From an uncultured Candidatus Nemicrothrix sp. (GTDB lineage: Bacteria; Actinomycetota; Acidimicrobiia; Acidimicrobiales; UBA8592): 5,900 bases of DNA. The stretch spans positions 1 through 5,900 of the forward strand of contig CAJWRY010000086.1 of assembly GCA_913046155.1 (NCBI GenBank). The letters run 5' to 3'. Numbering within the stretch: the stretch's first letter is position 1; each line of letters opens with the position of its first letter. A program made the translations under genes and the position numbers. Shown here piece by piece: positions 1 to 4,582 of the stretch. Below the pieces are notes generated by a model, which ran no database searches, had not been told where the DNA came from, and saw nothing but the letters and a program-made list of their open reading frames with translations.

Positions 1-539
1 GTGATGACAATACTCATCCCGAGAGCATATGAAATGAAAACCGCAGACCCATTAACAATGCCGTCTCGACTGAAAGAGCCCCCAACTGTGAGGAAGAAGA
101 TAGGTGCCGAGCAACCTATTGAAACGAAAGCGTATGATATGCCAAATAAAAATATTGATGGTAGTTGACGGTTTGAAGTACCCATCTGGATTCTTGGAAT
201 TTTTAGAACAGGGTGGTAACCGGCGACCATTGCTACACCGAGTAGCACAAGTGTTATTCCAATTCCAAGGGTTATATACCCCGCCTGCTTTTCTACACTT
301 GCTTCGCTGATGATGGTGTTGGTGAGGATTCCGATAATTGCAAAAACAAAGACAAAACCAAGTGAAAGAGTTAATGAAACTTTTAGTCCATTAAGAATTC
401 CTACTTCACGATTATCATCATTATCTGATTCAAGACCAAGGAAATATGACAAGTATGCAGGCAGCATAGCAAATCCACATGGATTGAAAGCTGCTATCAA
501 ACCTGCTGCTAGAGGAAATGCTAAATCAACGCTGATCAT
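1..539 (-). CDS. ccdA: CcdA-type cytochrome c biogenesis membrane protein, N-terminal 179 residues (partial)
   Basis: Conceptual translation of the minus strand from the ATG at 539-537 stays open to the left edge, giving 179 residues of an integral membrane protein. CcdA (the DsbD transmembrane family) passes electrons from cytoplasmic thioredoxin across the membrane to an extracytoplasmic thioredoxin-like protein. The family's two redox cysteines are visible: Cys21 in an FNPCGFAMLPAY context and Cys143 in IGCSAP. Hydrophobic segments lie near residues 5-30, 53-77, 87-107, 127-152 and 161-179, consistent with five of the usual six helices, so only the C-terminus is missing. The start codon overlaps the stop of the upstream thioredoxin gene as ATGA, indicating translational coupling, and that gene is the obvious redox partner. 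Assignment rests on the cysteine motifs and topology. A DsbD-like role feeding another thiol pathway cannot be excluded. Confidence 0.9.
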   Translation of the reverse strand, partial: MISVDLAFPLAAGLIAAFNPCGFAMLPAYLSYFLGLESDNDDNREVGILNGLKVSLTLSLGFVFVFAIIGILTNTIISEASVEKQAGYITLGIGITLVLLGVAMVAGYHPVLKIPRIQMGTSNRQLPSIFLFGISYAFVSIGCSAPIFFLTVGGSFSRDGIVNGSAVFISYALGMSIVI

Positions 540-1075
540 GGTTTAAAGTAATCATCAAGGCGAGCGTAGACATCGTCTGAATTCATAGCGGTTAAATGTG
601 TGCCCACGATTTCACCATCCGAATTAACGAACACAGTAAATGGTAATCCTACAGCCCCAACGTCTTGTAGTAGCGTTCCGTCATCTCCGTAGAGAATAAT
701 GTATGAGGCTCCAGTTTGGTTTATTAAATCTTTTGCGCGATTGATATCTGTTTCCCCACTATTTATACCAACAAAGGAGACGTTAAGGTCATCTAGATAT
801 TGAGAAGCTAGTTCAGGTTTGTATGATCTGTTATGAATTCTTTCTATTTCGGTAATTTCGCGTTTACAGGGATCACACCATGAGGCGAAGAAGTTGATAA
901 CTAGTGGCTTTCCTTTAAGTGACTTGCTATCAAATAGTTGCCCATCGCTATCCGTAAGTTCTGTAGGGAGAGAAAGGATTGGATTGTTATCTGATTCAGC
1001 ACATGATGGAAACGCAAGCAACAAGGCTGGAATCGTTAACAATGCAGAGATGATGAATCTTTTCCCTTTGCTCAT
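536..1075 (-). CDS. ResA/TlpA-like extracytoplasmic thioredoxin-fold thiol-disulfide reductase
   Basis: This 179-residue protein has a basic N-terminus and a hydrophobic segment (about residues 7-23), then Cys25. The sequence before Cys25 (FPS) is a poor lipobox, so it may be a lipoprotein, a Sec-secreted protein or a membrane-anchored one. The mature part is a TlpA-type thioredoxin fold: NFFASWCDPC with redox cysteines 67 and 70, and the cis-proline loop at Pro145 in VGLPFTVFV. Proteins of this type reduce apocytochrome c haem-binding cysteines outside the membrane, recharged by CcdA, which is encoded directly downstream with a 4-nt ATGA overlap. The ATG at 1075-1073 is the only possible start: an in-frame TAG lies 12 nt upstream. 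There is no Shine-Dalgarno; instead TAGTTT ends 6 nt before the ATG, suggesting leaderless transcription. The assignment to cytochrome maturation rather than general disulfide reduction comes from context. Confidence 0.9.
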   Translation of the reverse strand: MSKGKRFIISALLTIPALLLAFPSCAESDNNPILSLPTELTDSDGQLFDSKSLKGKPLVINFFASWCDPCKREITEIERIHNRSYKPELASQYLDDLNVSFVGINSGETDINRAKDLINQTGASYIILYGDDGTLLQDVGAVGLPFTVFVNSDGEIVGTHLTAMNSDDVYARLDDYFKP

Positions 1076-1081
1076 GTTTTG

Positions 1082-1087
1082 AAACTA
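1082..1087 (-). promoter_or_regulatory. Candidate -10 box for leaderless resA-like/ccdA transcript
   Basis: The minus strand reads TAGTTT, a TANNNT hexamer, ending 6 nt before the ATG at 1075. There is no ribosome-binding sequence and an in-frame stop lies within the box itself. That spacing is typical of actinobacterial leaderless genes. No convincing -35 is visible. It would give this operon its own promoter downstream of the whiB7 hairpin. Confidence 0.4.
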
Positions 1088-1141
1088 CCGTTTAAATTGT
1101 TCTTTGAGGTAGTTCTGCTCCATGTGTGAAACATCTCTCAC

Positions 1142-1174
1142 CTGTTCCCGGTACGTGATATGTACCGGGAACAG
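1142..1174. terminator. Perfect 13-bp inverted repeat, probable whiB7 terminator
   Basis: CTGTTCCCGGTAC (1142-1154) and GTACCGGGAACAG (1162-1174) are exact reverse complements with a 7-nt spacer. A G·U and a U-A pair can extend the stem into the spacer, leaving a 3-nt loop. It lies 58 nt past the whiB7 stop and 54 nt upstream of the proposed resA-like -10 box. Neither side has a good T tract: the minus strand continues GTGAGAG, and the plus strand has only a short ATTT. It is therefore either a U-poor terminator or RNA-stabilising hairpin for whiB7, or a dyad operator for the resA-like gene. Position after a monocistronic gene favours the first. Confidence 0.55.
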
Positions 1175-1232
1175 AGATTTGGTTGAAGCTCGCTTTAGCC
1201 GTTGCTTCGAACGAATTGAGAGAGGAAGCGCT

Positions 1233-1568
1233 TTAGGCTGTTTTGAGAAGTGCTTGAAGGTGCTCAGGAACAGGTACTGTTGGCATCTGTTCTTCTGGGC
1301 GTGGCACTTTTGAGGGTCTGCCTCGACGGCGCTTTACGGAGAGAATTTTGCCGTTTATGAACAGTTGACCTCCCCAAACTCCGCAAGGTTCATTTCGCTC
1401 TAAAGCTCCTTGAAGACAGGGTGAGATTACTTCACAGCTTGCGCAAACTTGCTTTGCAGCCGCTATTTCATGGATTTCCTCTGAAAAGAAAATATCCTTA
1501 TTGACTGATGAAGCAGCGCACTGTGCAAATGCTTGCCATTTCTCTGATGTGTAGTTAGTTGTTATCAT
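1233..1568 (-). CDS. whiB7: WhiB7-type [4Fe-4S] transcriptional regulator with C-terminal AT-hook
   Basis: This 111-residue protein has the WhiB cluster-binding cysteines as C17, C42, C45 and C51 (C-x24-C-x2-C-x5-C), then the GVWGG turn at 63-67 used to contact the primary sigma factor. Residues 79-87 (KRRRGRPSK) carry an RGRP AT-hook, which marks the WhiB7 branch. The stretch from EPCGVWGG to the hook closely matches my recollection of mycobacterial WhiB7. WhiB7 proteins bind SigA and AT-rich DNA beside the -35 to induce intrinsic antibiotic resistance and redox genes. Oddities: Cys62 replaces the Trp of the usual EPWGVWGG, and a Pro-rich tail of about 24 residues follows the hook. The start at 1568 is fixed by AAAAGGAG, 6 nt upstream. 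The gene is monocistronic and preceded by an attenuator. WhiB membership is near certain; the WhiB7 subclass is very likely from the hook and the leader. Confidence 0.9.
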   Translation of the reverse strand: MITTNYTSEKWQAFAQCAASSVNKDIFFSEEIHEIAAAKQVCASCEVISPCLQGALERNEPCGVWGGQLFINGKILSVKRRRGRPSKVPRPEEQMPTVPVPEHLQALLKTA

Positions 1569-1574
1569 AATTTT

Positions 1575-1582
1575 CTCCTTTT
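1575..1582 (-). promoter_or_regulatory. Strong Shine-Dalgarno site of whiB7
   Basis: AAAAGGAG on the minus strand with a 6-nt AAAATT spacer to the ATG at 1568. Its strength contrasts with the absence of such sites before the resA-like, orn and dut genes, which fits whiB7 being translated from a long leader. Confidence 0.85.
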
Positions 1583-1592
1583 GTTATGTTTA

Positions 1593-1629
1593 GTAAAAAG
1601 CGAAAAGGCCGCCGGATTACCGGCGGCCT
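1593..1629 (-). terminator. Intrinsic terminator upstream of whiB7 (attenuator)
   Basis: On the minus strand AGGCCGCCGG (1629-1620), loop TAAT, and CCGGCGGCCT (1615-1606) form a perfect 10-bp GC-rich stem, followed at once by TTTTCGCTTTTT. This is a textbook Rho-independent terminator oriented towards whiB7. It lies between the uORF stop (1651) and the whiB7 ribosome site (1582-1575), so it would end transcription before the regulator gene. It is too far from the upstream hydrolase gene (stop at 1998), and too close to whiB7, to be explained simply as that gene's terminator. Confidence 0.88.
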
Positions 1630-1673
1630 AAGGGATTTACTCGTTTGACTTTATACAGCAAACTCCTTAGGCC
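1625..1673 (-). promoter_or_regulatory. Antiterminator helix competing with the whiB7 leader terminator
   Basis: On the minus-strand RNA, GGCCUAAGG (1673-1665), inside the last codons of the uORF, is exactly complementary to CCUUAGGCC (1633-1625). Continuing inwards through one A·C mismatch, 1664-1657 pairs with 1634-1641 using two G·U pairs, for 16 of 17 positions paired and a 15-nt loop (1642-1656) that contains the uORF stop codon. The 3' arm takes 5 of the 10 nt of the terminator's 5' arm, so the two structures exclude each other. A ribosome at the uORF stop would mask the antiterminator and allow termination; a ribosome stalled or absent upstream would let it form and permit whiB7 transcription. 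The pairing is read directly; the switching is inferred. Confidence 0.75.
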
Positions 1674-1845
1674 TCGCGAAATAAGGCTTAAACGTATTGG
1701 TTGTGAAATGGTTCGTAACACTTGATAGAGCGCCCATTCGCAACGTTGGTATTTGATGATGTTTCTCAGATAAAAAGGCGTGCGCGTGTGGAGAAATATG
1801 ATTAAATGAATTTCGATTATCAAAACATTGAATATTTTTAGTCAT
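1651..1845 (-). CDS. whiB7 leader uORF, 64-residue peptide
   Basis: Starting at the ATG 1845-1843, this ORF encodes 64 residues beginning MTKNIQCF and ending KEFAV, with TAA at 1653-1651. The start is chosen for AAAGGAG 4 nt upstream; the frame could open from a TTG at 1911, but that has no ribosome site. The peptide has no recognisable domain. It is basic and histidine-rich in its first half (about residues 15-31, NHISPHAHAF then EKHH) and lacks membrane segments. Its final codons form the 5' arm of the antiterminator, and its stop lies 22 nt before the terminator stem. Mycobacterial and streptomycete whiB7 genes are known to be controlled by a uORF and conditional termination, so its probable job is to let ribosome progress be sensed rather than to make a working protein. 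A small true protein remains possible. Confidence 0.72.
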   Translation of the reverse strand: MTKNIQCFDNRNSFNHISPHAHAFLSEKHHQIPTLRMGALSSVTNHFTTNTFKPYFARPKEFAV

Positions 1846-1849
1846 AACT

Positions 1850-1856
1850 CTCCTTT
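1850..1856 (-). promoter_or_regulatory. Shine-Dalgarno site of the whiB7 uORF
   Basis: AAAGGAG on the minus strand, 4 nt (AGTT) before the ATG at 1845. It decides the uORF start and is the main sequence evidence that the uORF is translated. Confidence 0.8.
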
Positions 1857-1894
1857 CAAAACGGCTTTCAGCATAATGTGCTTTTGTTCTTAAA

Positions 1895-1908
1895 CCACCT
1901 TTCGGTGG
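1895..1908 (-). other. Small GNRA-tetraloop hairpin in the whiB7 5' leader
   Basis: The minus-strand RNA reads CCACC-GAAA-GGUGG, a 5-bp stem capped by a GNRA-type GAAA tetraloop. It sits in the untranslated leader 39 nt upstream of the uORF ribosome site. It may stabilise the 5' end; it has only a weak following TTTAAG and is unlikely to terminate transcription. Confidence 0.45.
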
Positions 1909-1960
1909 CAAACTTTGACTTTATTTAGCAATATCAAAGCAGAGCATCTTTCTACAGTGC

Positions 1961-1980
1961 TGTCAAACGATTTAAATTAC
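1961..1980 (-). promoter_or_regulatory. Candidate whiB7 promoter: TTGACA -35 with adjacent AT-rich box
   Basis: On the minus strand a 10-nt run GTAATTTAAA lies 4 nt upstream of a consensus TTGACA (1966-1961), just after the stop of the upstream hydrolase gene. WhiB7-activated promoters are known for an AT-rich block immediately upstream of the -35, contacted by the AT-hook, so this could be the autoregulated whiB7 promoter. Weak point: the hexamer at the expected -10 position (TCTGCT, 17-nt spacer) is poor, and the nearest TANNNT (TAAAGT, 1923-1918) is too far from this -35. Confidence 0.45.
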
Positions 1981-1997
1981 CAACAAGAAATACTGCG

Positions 1998-3116
1998 TTA
2001 ATCAGTGCTGGTGTATGTAAATATTCCGTTATCGGATCCTCTTGTAAGCTCCCCTGATTCTTTGAGGTGTTCAAGGTGAGCATATGTCTCACTCTCGGCC
2101 ATATCACCCCAGGCTCTTTCGCTGAAGAGAACGCGCATGTAATCAGTTACAGTTCCTCCGATTAATTGGTGGGAGGCGTCACGAATGGTCTGCAACCTTT
2201 CTTGATGATGGTCGATAATCTCCATTGATCGTTCTTTAAGGTTTGTGAATGGATGACCGTGCGCTGGAAGAGCAACTAAGACATTATCAAAATCGGTCAT
2301 ACGTTCTAGCGAGCCAAAGAATTTTGCAAGAGGATCAGCCTCCGGTGTTATGCCACCTATGTGTGGAGTAATCGAGGGTAAAACATGATCCCCGGAGAAC
2401 ATTATTCCATTCACCGGATCCCATAAGCACAGATGATCATTAGTATGACCTGGGGTATGAACGGACAGCCATTCTCTTCCACCCAGTTCAATAATTTCAT
2501 TATCTTCAACTTCCACGTTAGGTTCAGGAGTCTTAAACCACGAAGAATTAAATCTTCCCATTTTTCTAAATCGTTCAATTTCTTCTGGCTCAGGCTTAGT
2601 TCGCTTAGTCCCCCAAGGGAGACGCTCTGAAAATATTCGCTCAATTACTGCTTGCTGAGCCTCCTCAGAATTCGGATCAAGGGCATCTGAATCCTCGTTT
2701 TCTTCGATTTCACTTCTATTAAATGCTTTGCGAAAATTTCTATGCGTTAGGATTTTCGCCCCTGTCTCACTTCGAATTCTTTCAGCTCCGCCAAAGTGAT
2801 CGAAATGCGAATGTGTCACAATAACCGTGTGGATGTTATTTACTGTATATCCGGCTGTTCTGAGACGATTAGAAAGGGCCTTCCAAGAGTCGTCCCCGGG
2901 TAGACCTGGATCAACCACTGCAATTCCTTGTTTGTCTTCGATTACGTAGCAATTTACATGTCCCAATCCGGGAAGGTTCACTGGTAATTGTGTTCGAATG
3001 ACATCAGGAGCGACCTCAGTGACTTCCTCGCTAGCTGGTTCCTGTTCCTGTTTAGGGTGTCGATGTTTGTGGGCGGTAACCGTTGTTTGCGATTCTGAAG
3101 TATCGGGATCCGTCAT
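1998..3116 (-). CDS. Metallo-beta-lactamase-fold hydrolase with C-terminal winged-helix-like domain (LACTB2-like)
   Basis: This 372-residue protein carries the full MBL metal-binding set: HSHFDH (H102, H104, D106, H107), H224 in TPGHTNDH, D243 in FSGDH and H286 in PAHGHPF, so it should bind two zinc ions and be catalytically competent. Residues 1-37 are a hydrophilic, His/Glu-rich tail; residues 130-200 form a charged insertion between the metal motifs; from about 300 onward the pattern suits the small winged-helix domain of LACTB2/glyoxalase-II-like relatives. Substrate is not predictable from sequence: such enzymes act on thioesters, phosphodiesters or RNA. The ATG overlaps the orn stop as ATGA, so translation is coupled to an RNA-degrading enzyme, which makes an RNA or nucleotide substrate worth considering. 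No terminator follows before the whiB7 leader. Confidence 0.88.
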   Translation of the reverse strand: MTDPDTSESQTTVTAHKHRHPKQEQEPASEEVTEVAPDVIRTQLPVNLPGLGHVNCYVIEDKQGIAVVDPGLPGDDSWKALSNRLRTAGYTVNNIHTVIVTHSHFDHFGGAERIRSETGAKILTHRNFRKAFNRSEIEENEDSDALDPNSEEAQQAVIERIFSERLPWGTKRTKPEPEEIERFRKMGRFNSSWFKTPEPNVEVEDNEIIELGGREWLSVHTPGHTNDHLCLWDPVNGIMFSGDHVLPSITPHIGGITPEADPLAKFFGSLERMTDFDNVLVALPAHGHPFTNLKERSMEIIDHHQERLQTIRDASHQLIGGTVTDYMRVLFSERAWGDMAESETYAHLEHLKESGELTRGSDNGIFTYTSTD

Positions 3117-3661
3117 GATGAAGGTTTTTCTTCTTTGAAAATCCTTGATCGATAAAACTCTAACTCTTTGACGCTTGCTTTGATATCATCCATTGCCCGA
3201 TGACCCCCATCTTTCTTTGGGGCATCCACTAAAATTTCAGGGAACCATCTTTTCGCAAGTTCTTTAATGCTGGAAACGTCCACGCACCTGTAATGAAGAA
3301 AATTCTCGATGTCAGGTAACCATTGAGCCAGGAATCTTCTATCGGTGCCGATTGAGTTTCCAGCGAGAGGAACGGTTTTTTCCTTATCAATATGTGACCG
3401 GAGGAAATCCAACGTGGCTTTGCCAGCTTCTTCAAGGGTGACCTCAGAATTTTGTATTTCATTCAGAAGTCCGCTTCTCGTGTGCATTTCAATCACATAT
3501 GGATCCATCTTTGCTAAATCATCTTCTGTTGCTTGAATGACAAGACTCGGTCCCTCGGCGATAATTTCTAAATCGTTATTAGTTATCAAGGTAGCGATTT
3601 CTACAATGACGTTCTCTGCTGGATCAAGTCCAGTCATCTCAAGATCTATCCAAGCAAGCAT
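3113..3661 (-). CDS. orn: Oligoribonuclease (DEDDh 3'-5' exoribonuclease)
   Basis: Oligoribonuclease degrades 2-5 nt RNA fragments to mononucleotides in the cytoplasm, finishing mRNA decay and clearing pGpG where cyclic di-GMP is used. The 182-residue length is normal for the family. The DEDDh catalytic set is intact: D6 and E8 in WIDLEMTGLDP, D107 in GNSIGTDRRFL, and H154 with D159 in GGHRAMDDI. The ATG at 3661 directly opens the WIDLEMTG motif, so the start is secure. There is no clear Shine-Dalgarno apart from a weak AGGA; TAGGAT lies 7 nt upstream, suggesting a leaderless mRNA. The gene is divergent from dut and forms an ATGA-coupled pair with the downstream MBL hydrolase. Confidence 0.96.
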   Translation of the reverse strand: MLAWIDLEMTGLDPAENVIVEIATLITNNDLEIIAEGPSLVIQATEDDLAKMDPYVIEMHTRSGLLNEIQNSEVTLEEAGKATLDFLRSHIDKEKTVPLAGNSIGTDRRFLAQWLPDIENFLHYRCVDVSSIKELAKRWFPEILVDAPKKDGGHRAMDDIKASVKELEFYRSRIFKEEKPSS

Positions 3662-3668
3662 CCCGCTA

Positions 3669-3674
3669 ATCCTA
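3669..3674 (-). promoter_or_regulatory. Candidate -10 box for leaderless orn transcript
   Basis: TAGGAT on the minus strand ends 7 nt before the orn ATG. A possible -35, TTGCAC (3699-3694), lies at a long 19-nt spacing. The same bases could instead act as a weak AGGA ribosome site, so the reading is ambiguous. Confidence 0.4.
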
Positions 3675-3743
3675 TGTCAAGATCACCCGAATTGTGCAAA
3701 GCGAAGAATGTTGTTTTGTTATGCATGCTAAAGAAATAGTGGC

Positions 3744-3749
3744 TACGCT
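3744..3749 (+). promoter_or_regulatory. Candidate -10 box for leaderless dut transcript
   Basis: TACGCT ends 6 nt before the GTG start of dut, and no purine-rich ribosome site is present in the 25 nt before it. The hexamer fits TANNNT; no good -35 is seen. It shares the 94-nt divergent gap with the orn promoter. Confidence 0.4.
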
Positions 3750-3755
3750 TCCTTC

Positions 3756-4196
3756 GTGATTAAAGTTCCTATTAAAAGACTAGATGCAGATTTGCCTCTA
3801 CCAAAATATGCACAACCTGGAGACGCTGGGTGTGATCTCTTAGCAGCTGAGCAAGCTGTACTTGAACCCGGTGGTGGAAGAGGACTCATCTCTACCGGAA
3901 TAGCGATAGCGTTACCTGAAGGGTACGCCGCTTTCATACAACCCAGAAGCGGCCTTGCATTAAAACACGGGGTTACTTGTTTAAATACACCTGGTTTGAT
4001 TGATAGCGGTTATCGAGGAGAATTAAAGGTTCTTTTGGTCAATACCGACCCGAAGGTCCCATTTGAGGTAAATCGCGGGGAAAGAATAGCTCAGTTAGTT
4101 ATTCAAAAAGTAGAGCAAGCTGAATTCGTTGCTACAGAAGACTTATCTCAAACAGAAAGAGGGGATGGCGGATTCGGATCAACTGGAGTTAGCTAG
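3756..4196 (+). CDS. dut: Deoxyuridine 5'-triphosphate nucleotidohydrolase (trimeric dUTPase)
   Basis: dUTPase hydrolyses dUTP to dUMP and pyrophosphate, keeping uracil out of DNA and supplying dUMP for dTMP synthesis. All five motifs of the trimeric family are present in the 146 residues: PGDAGCDLLA (motif 1), PRSGLA (motif 2), GLIDSGYRGELKV (motif 3, with the catalytic Asp), RGERIAQLVI (motif 4) and the C-terminal arm RGDGGFGSTG (motif 5). Length is typical and the protein looks active. The start is GTG at 3756: an in-frame TAA at 3729-3731 rules out any longer version, and there is no ATG nearby. A TANNNT box 6 nt upstream supports a leaderless mRNA. Its last 8 nt overlap the end of the convergent gene on the other strand. 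Confidence 0.97.
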   Translation: MIKVPIKRLDADLPLPKYAQPGDAGCDLLAAEQAVLEPGGGRGLISTGIAIALPEGYAAFIQPRSGLALKHGVTCLNTPGLIDSGYRGELKVLLVNTDPKVPFEVNRGERIAQLVIQKVEQAEFVATEDLSQTERGDGGFGSTGVS

Positions 4197-4572
4197 TCTC
4201 ATCCGTTGCCTGAACTTCAAAAACTACCCAAGATTTCTCAATGTTCACCACGAGTTCGCTAACTCTAGGTGATACGAAGTTTTTAAACTCAGTTATTGGC
4301 TCGATTATGTTATCCACTGTTCTTGTCGTTTGTGACGTAACTGTGACATGCATCTTTTTAAGCGAAAATAGAAAGTTTATATGAAGAGGCTTTTCCCATT
4401 CATGTATTGAAAAGAACATGTCTGTTGTGGATTTCATGACTGCTCTGAGGTTCTCTATTTCCTTCAATGAAAATCCGCTTCGTAGCCCTAGGTGAGCAAT
4501 GGTTGTTTGAGCCACTTCCTCGTAGTGAGAAGAAGTTGGGATAATAAGTTGAACCTGATCGTTATTTTCCAT
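4189..4572 (-). CDS. Degenerate RsbW-like (HATPase_c_2) anti-sigma-factor-fold protein
   Basis: This 127-residue protein resembles the small serine-kinase/ATPase domain of RsbW/SpoIIAB anti-sigma factors. It has an N-terminal strand with a proline (LIIPTSS), a helix ending in LGLRSGFSLKEIENLRAVMKS, and a C-terminal strand pattern, matching the usual gfs-eIe-lrlAv-E---N layout. However, where RsbW proteins have E-x-x-x-N of the N box, this one reads AVMKSTTDMFF: Glu is replaced by Lys and the metal-binding Asn by Asp. The glycine-rich ATP-lid motifs are also not visible. It is probably a protein-binding relic or adaptor without kinase activity; that is inference. It starts 10 nt after the DUF4031 stop, so the two are likely cotranscribed, and its 3' end overlaps dut by 8 nt. 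No sigma factor or antagonist is in view. Confidence 0.6.
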   Translation of the reverse strand: MENNDQVQLIIPTSSHYEEVAQTTIAHLGLRSGFSLKEIENLRAVMKSTTDMFFSIHEWEKPLHINFLFSLKKMHVTVTSQTTRTVDNIIEPITEFKNFVSPRVSELVVNIEKSWVVFEVQATDETS

Positions 4573-4582
4573 TTCTTAAATC

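Larger units (their letters stand above)
1569..1997 (-). promoter_or_regulatory. whiB7 leader region (429 nt without a conventional gene)
   Basis: This gap holds, in transcription order on the minus strand: the AT-rich box and TTGACA, a short GAAA-capped hairpin, the uORF with its ribosome site, the antiterminator arms, the terminator with its T tract, and the whiB7 ribosome site. The order and spacing match a ribosome-mediated attenuator. A 17-nt near-repeat (1914-1930 and 1644-1660, 15 identical) lies within it. Confidence 0.75.

Noticed and set aside
104..546. Two plus-strand ORFs of 68 and 78 codons
   Set aside because: They lie wholly opposite the CcdA gene, whose minus-strand translation shows clear membrane segments and redox motifs; they are antisense shadows.
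1122..1313. 63-codon plus-strand ORF across the hairpin and the whiB7 3' end
   Set aside because: It reads through a perfect dyad and antisense to whiB7, with no ribosome site or recognisable product.
1606..1629. GC hairpin as the terminator of the upstream MBL/orn operon
   Set aside because: It is over 360 nt past that operon's stop and only about 24 nt before the whiB7 ribosome site, and it overlaps an antiterminator arm, so an attenuator explains it better.
1617..1823. 68-codon minus-strand ORF overlapping the whiB7 uORF in another frame
   Set aside because: It has no ribosome site and runs into the terminator stem; the frame starting at 1845 has a strong AAAGGAG and a stop placed sensibly before the terminator.
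1846..1911. N-terminal extension of the uORF from a TTG at 1911
   Set aside because: No ribosome site lies before the TTG, while the ATG at 1845 has a near-consensus one.
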